A DNA stretch of 8,214 nt, from contig JADZBJ010000434.1 in NCBI GenBank assembly GCA_020852155.1, positions 1 to 8,214 on the forward strand, in the 5' to 3' direction. The notes under the pieces are model-generated. The model did no database searches. It saw only the letters and a list, made by a program, of their open reading frames with translations, and was not told the DNA's origin. The DNA is from Saprospiraceae bacterium (lineage in GTDB: Bacteria; Bacteroidota; Bacteroidia; Chitinophagales; Saprospiraceae). Position 1 is the stretch's first letter; each line of letters begins with the position of its first letter. A program made the translations under genes and the position numbers. This document shows, one piece after another, positions 5,305 to 8,214 of the stretch.

Positions 5305-7200
5305 TCAAAACCTTTCCTTATTCTCCTCCCAAAACAGATACTCCTCGTCAATTTCAAACTCGGCGTCTTTTTCCCAGATTTCCATTTCGCAGGGCTTGCA
5401 GTTGAATTTGAGTTTGTATTCCACCTCGCCGTGTTTGAGCGTGAGCGGTTCGGCGAGTTTTTCGCCCATGGTAGCGCGCTGGTAGCGCGGGCATTTGCCT
5501 AATTCATATTTCACGCAGTATTTCGTGACCATCACGCGCGATTTGCCGGGATCCCATTGCAGTTCGAAAGCCTTTTCCATGTCCGTCACGCCGTGGCGCT
5601 GGTAGAAAGCCCTGGCCAGGCGGTTCGAGATATTGTAGGTATAATCCAGTTTGGTCACCGGGTACGGATGCGTCGTTTTCTCCACCGGAATCTCGTCGCG
5701 CTGGTAGTTGCGGATACGAATATCAATCAGTTGTTCCAGGGCCGCCCGGCGTATTTCATTGACTTTTGAATTGGGTAAAAACCAGTCCTGCGAAAAATCA
5801 ACCGTGACTGTTTCGGCCATGAAGGGCGTGTTGCCGGTTTTGGCGAGGTTCTTTTTGATGTTATCGAGCAGTCCTTCAGCGTTTTTGGCGGCTTCTTTGG
5901 GCGCATCCACCTGAACGGTGCTGACGTGTCCGTCTTCGTCGGTGACTTGCAGGCTGAATCCGTTGTCGGTTTCGCTGAAGTGCATCTGCACCATGATTTT
6001 GCGGACGGCGCTGTTTTCATTTTCCACCATCCGCGTAAATTCCGCATCGAGGTTGCGGTAGATTTCTGTGCCGATGGGCAGCGGTTGCAGGGTATTCGGG
6101 ATGACCAGATCGTTAAAAATCAGGTTGACCTGCGTGCCGTCGGCGATGCCTTCTTCATTGATGAAATAGAGTCCGTCGCCGTTGTTGAGCAGTTCGTAAT
6201 TTTCAATGCGGTAGCCGTTGGCTTTGATTTCCAGCAATTTGCCAATGTACTGGCCTTTTGACTTGGGACTTTCCCACGAACCGATTTTTTCACGGCGGTG
6301 GTTGACAAAATAGTCTGTATAGCCCCGGTTAAAACTGCGTTCGAGTTGAGGCTCGAAATTGTAAAACGTTTTTCCGGAAGAGGCTTTTTCGTAGCGGTCG
6401 GCGTTGGCTTCGAGGAAGGCGTCTAACTTTTGGCGCAGGTAGGAGGTGTTGTTTTTCACATAGACCAGTTCCTTCAGTCGGCCTTCAATTTTAAAGGAAG
6501 AAATACCGGCCTGAATCAGGTTGGGCAGTTCGTCGCTCAGGTCCAGGTCTTTGATCGAAAGCAGGTGACTGCTCTCGATGAGCGTATCGCCTTTGCCATC
6601 AATGAGGCGATAAGGCAATCGGCAGTTTTGCGCACAGGAGCCGCGATTGGCCGAGCGTTCGCCGTTGGCCACGCTCATGTAGCAGTTGCCGCTGAATGAC
6701 ACACACAAAGCGCCGGTAACGAAAAATTCCAGTTCGACATCGGTGGCTTCGTGTATCTCGCGGATCTGATCGAGGTTCAGTTCCCTGGCTAATACCACGC
6801 GCTTCATACCGGCGTCGGCCAGGAATTTTACGTGGGCGGCGTCGCGGTTGTTGGCCTGTGTGCTGGCGTGGATAGCGATGGGCGGCAAGTCCATTTCCAG
6901 GATGGCCATGTCTTGTACAATGATCGCATCCACACCGATCAGGTACAAATCCTGAATGAGTTTGCGGCAGTTTTCAAGTTCGTTATCGTAGAGGATCGTA
7001 TTGACGGTCACCAGCACTTTGGCTTTGAACAGGTGGGCGTAACGCACCATTTCAGCGATGTCTTCCAGGCTGTTGGTGGCGTTGGTGCGCGCGCCAAACT
7101 GCGGCGCTCCAATATAAACGGCATCCGCTCCGGCATTCACGGCGGCCATGCCCTGATAGAGGTTTTTGGCAGGCGCGAGGATTTCGATTTTTCTTTTCAT
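5305..7200 (-). CDS. rlhA: U32-family protein, RlhA-type (probable 23S rRNA C2501 hydroxylation protein)
   Basis: A 631-residue cytosolic protein of the U32 'peptidase' family. Characterised E. coli relatives are RNA modification enzymes: RlhA (23S rRNA ho5C2501) and TrhP (tRNA ho5U34). The N-terminal TIM-barrel-like part starts KIEILAPAKN and carries GADAVYIG. The U32 signature EFFVTGALCVSFSGNCYMS (158-176) is intact. C166, C173, C189 and C193 are probable Fe-S ligands. FKIEGRLK follows at 236-243, then ERSFNRGYTDYF at 287-298 and a long insertion up to about 500. Length and architecture fit the longer RlhA group rather than TrhP. A second cysteine set (C562, C570, C601, C604) closes the protein. 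An ATG at 7236 would add 12 residues, including a hydrophobic AAAFLLLL run, but the family N-terminus begins at MKRKIEILAP. The only good promoter box (7224-7231) lies inside that extension, so 7200 is preferred. The substrate is inferred. Confidence 0.8.
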   Translation of the reverse strand: MKRKIEILAPAKNLYQGMAAVNAGADAVYIGAPQFGARTNATNSLEDIAEMVRYAHLFKAKVLVTVNTILYDNELENCRKLIQDLYLIGVDAIIVQDMAILEMDLPPIAIHASTQANNRDAAHVKFLADAGMKRVVLARELNLDQIREIHEATDVELEFFVTGALCVSFSGNCYMSVANGERSANRGSCAQNCRLPYRLIDGKGDTLIESSHLLSIKDLDLSDELPNLIQAGISSFKIEGRLKELVYVKNNTSYLRQKLDAFLEANADRYEKASSGKTFYNFEPQLERSFNRGYTDYFVNHRREKIGSWESPKSKGQYIGKLLEIKANGYRIENYELLNNGDGLYFINEEGIADGTQVNLIFNDLVIPNTLQPLPIGTEIYRNLDAEFTRMVENENSAVRKIMVQMHFSETDNGFSLQVTDEDGHVSTVQVDAPKEAAKNAEGLLDNIKKNLAKTGNTPFMAETVTVDFSQDWFLPNSKVNEIRRAALEQLIDIRIRNYQRDEIPVEKTTHPYPVTKLDYTYNISNRLARAFYQRHGVTDMEKAFELQWDPGKSRVMVTKYCVKYELGKCPRYQRATMGEKLAEPLTLKHGEVEYKLKFNCKPCEMEIWEKDAEFEIDEEYLFWEENKERF

Positions 7201-7223
7201 TAAAAGCAGCAAAAAAGCGGCTG

Positions 7224-7231
7224 CAAAAGTA
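7224..7231 (-). promoter_or_regulatory. Candidate -7 box (TAnnTTTG) for the U32 gene
   Basis: Read on the minus strand the sequence is TACTTTTG, an exact match to the Bacteroidota TAnnTTTG box, ending 23 bp before the ATG at 7200. This would give a short leader. A clear -33 TTG is not visible at the expected distance. If real, the box argues against the start at 7236. Confidence 0.4.
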
Positions 7232-7263
7232 TGCAAATTGTCGGGGAGGGCGGTGAAGATTGA

Positions 7264-7317
7264 AAACGCGGATTACGCAGATTTGAAACGCGGATTTTCT
7301 GCGGCATCTGCGGGAAA
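7264..7317. repeat. Dispersed-type repeat of CGCGGATT / TCTGCGG units
   Basis: AAACGCGGATT occurs at 7264-7274 and again at 7286-7296, a 22-bp period. TCTGCGG occurs at 7298-7304 and 7307-7313. CGCAGAT (7276-7282) is the inverse of ATCTGCG (7306-7312), so the block can form a 7-bp stem. The wording (ACGCGGATTACGCAGATTTG and similar) is one I recall as a common intergenic repeat in Bacteroidota. Confidence 0.6.
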
Positions 7318-7336
7318 CTTATCCTGCAATGAATTT

Positions 7337-7494
7337 GCTCGCGAGCATTTTTAATGCGATGTGTTACGTTAGCAAGTCTCTGACTTGCGTTATCAATGCT
7401 GGCGAGCGTGGATTTTGCACCAACTCGTTTGGTGTGTTAATCGCAAGTCAGAGACTTGCAGACAGCGCACGTCGCGTCGGAGACGCTCGCGAGC
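7337..7494. repeat. Composite palindromic repeat element with nested hairpins
   Basis: The element is bounded by two copies of the perfect palindrome GCTCGCGAGC (7337-7346 and 7485-7494). Inside, GCAAGTCTCTGACTTGCG (7372-7389) and its exact reverse complement (7442-7459) form 18-bp arms. Each arm is itself a hairpin, GCAAGTC/GACTTGC, with loop TCT or AGA. Between the arms lies CACCAA/TTGGTG (7418-7423 and 7429-7434). Near the right end is GCGTC/GACGC (7474-7478 and 7482-7486, loop GGA). No coding signal is evident. It resembles REP or MITE-like intergenic elements. Confidence 0.7.
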
Positions 7495-7524
7495 ATGGCT
7501 GCCTAAGTTTTCACAAAATACTTT

Positions 7525-7532
7525 TATATTAG
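7525..7532 (+). promoter_or_regulatory. Candidate -7 box for the TPR lipoprotein gene
   Basis: TATATTAG is one base from TAnnTTTG and sits in AT-rich sequence after the repeat element, with TTTTC at 7508-7512 near the -33 position. The leader to the ATG at 7624 would be about 90 nt. This is weak evidence, but it is the best promoter-like sequence before the gene. Confidence 0.3.
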
Positions 7533-7623
7533 CGTTTTAGATCATCGGTAAAAAAGACTGTTTAACGGCAGATGTCGCAGAAAATCAGCCGAAAATGGAA
7601 GATATACCGACACGAACCCTCGT

Positions 7624-8214
7624 ATGAATGACCGAATTTATGTTGTGCTGTTTTTATTGCTGTGCGGGATGGCTTGCACAGACAATACTCCGGCCATAGC
7701 GCCCGCCGAAAATGATGCCGGACGGGACACGCTTGCATTTCACTACAATCAACTGGGCGACGACGAAAACCATCGGGGGAATTATGCTTCAGCGTTGACG
7801 TACTACCAAAAATCAATGGATTTGGCCCTGAGCCATCAGGATTCTGCCCAGTATTACGCGTCCATGCTCGACCGTGCTATGGTTTTTGAAAAATCAGGCG
7901 ACCACACACAGGCTATCGTTCAATCCAAACCGGTTATTGACGCCTATATCCGCCATCGGGATTCGGCAGCGCTGGGGCGCGCCTACGCCACCGTCGCGAT
8001 TTTTTACACGGGCCAACAAAACGCTGACACCGCACGGGCTTTGCTGCGCAAAAGTTTTCCGTTGATTGAAAAACATGGTTCGCCTATCGAAATGTCGGCG
8101 GCGCTGAATCAAATGGCATTCACGTATAGCGATGAACAGCAGTGGGCAATGGCGCTGCCTTATCTGGACAGTGCCTGGCATGTCATGCTGCGCACAGGCA
8201 TACCCTACAACAAA
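7624..8214 (+). CDS. TPR-repeat protein with lipoprotein-like signal (partial, runs off the window)
   Basis: An ATG at 7624 opens a frame with no stop to the window edge, giving 197 residues. Residues 1-18 look like a lipoprotein signal (IYVVLFLLLCGMAC). C18 is preceded by G-M-A, which is close to but not a perfect lipobox. From about residue 37 there are four helical repeats of about 34-40 residues, at roughly 37-72, 77-112, 115-151 and 155-191. They have tetratricopeptide-like positions, such as YNQLGDDENHRGNYASALTY in the first. An exported, lipid-anchored N-terminus with TPRs often belongs, in Bacteroidota, to sensor proteins that continue into a transmembrane helix and a histidine kinase or LuxR-type domain. 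That part is not visible here, so the function is open. No Shine-Dalgarno sequence is seen. The gene is divergent from the U32 gene. Confidence 0.75.
   Translation, partial: MNDRIYVVLFLLLCGMACTDNTPAIAPAENDAGRDTLAFHYNQLGDDENHRGNYASALTYYQKSMDLALSHQDSAQYYASMLDRAMVFEKSGDHTQAIVQSKPVIDAYIRHRDSAALGRAYATVAIFYTGQQNADTARALLRKSFPLIEKHGSPIEMSAALNQMAFTYSDEQQWAMALPYLDSAWHVMLRTGIPYNK

Noticed and set aside
4964..5308. 114-codon minus-strand frame over the repeat region
   Set aside because: It is a translation of the repeats (CHVERSETS-like and RGVAL-like stretches), with an alternative start on the C9 tract. This type of false ORF is common over such repeats.
7201..7236. N-terminal extension of the U32 protein with a short hydrophobic run, suggestive of a signal peptide
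   Set aside because: The family N-terminus starts at MKRKIEILAP, the enzyme type is cytosolic, and an exact TAnnTTTG box lies within the extension.
7329..7532. 67-codon plus-strand frame
   Set aside because: It runs through the palindromic repeat element. The peptide is the usual shadow of that repeat, not a gene.

Overview
The window looks like an ordinary chromosomal segment of a Bacteroidota bacterium, possibly from the Saprospiria. The signs are the lack of Shine-Dalgarno sequences before the start codons, two exact TAnnTTTG -7 boxes of the Bacteroidota type upstream of genes, a TPR lipoprotein-like gene typical of the phylum, and several intergenic repeat families that I associate from memory with such genomes. 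The lineage is an inference, not proven by the sequence.

Layout. Bases 1-74 are the tail of a membrane protein gene. After a 233-bp gap comes a complete ALDH7 (antiquitin-type) aldehyde dehydrogenase (308-1840, +). A 183-bp gap holds nested terminator-like hairpins, a second inverted repeat and a possible 17-codon upstream ORF. It leads into a tight two-gene unit: a Wzz-type polysaccharide co-polymerase (2024-3157, +) and, 7 bp later, a Wzy/WaaL-type O-antigen polymerase or ligase (3165-4652, +). The 652-bp convergent gap that follows holds no convincing gene but is packed with repeats: a heptanucleotide array that supplies the stop codon of the preceding gene, a half copy of a GTCATCCTGA-type repeat, GGGGCGTAGCCC repeats in both orientations, a foldback element with about 40-bp arms, and a pair of 15-mers. 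On the minus strand is a U32-family protein of the RlhA type (5305-7200). A 423-bp divergent gap again holds two repeat elements and candidate promoters. The window ends inside a TPR-rich, probably lipid-anchored protein (7624 onward, +).

How the genes work together. Only the Wzz and Wzy/WaaL-like genes form an evident functional unit: control of chain length plus polymerisation or ligation of a surface polysaccharide at the inner membrane. No glycosyltransferase or flippase lies beside them. The aldehyde dehydrogenase, the U32 protein (probably an RNA hydroxylation enzyme) and the TPR protein appear to be unrelated housekeeping or signalling genes.

I found no convincing new multi-gene system. 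The most noteworthy material is non-coding: the dense repeat mosaic between 4641 and 5292, the hairpin cluster at 7337-7494, and the structured leader in front of the wzz-like gene.
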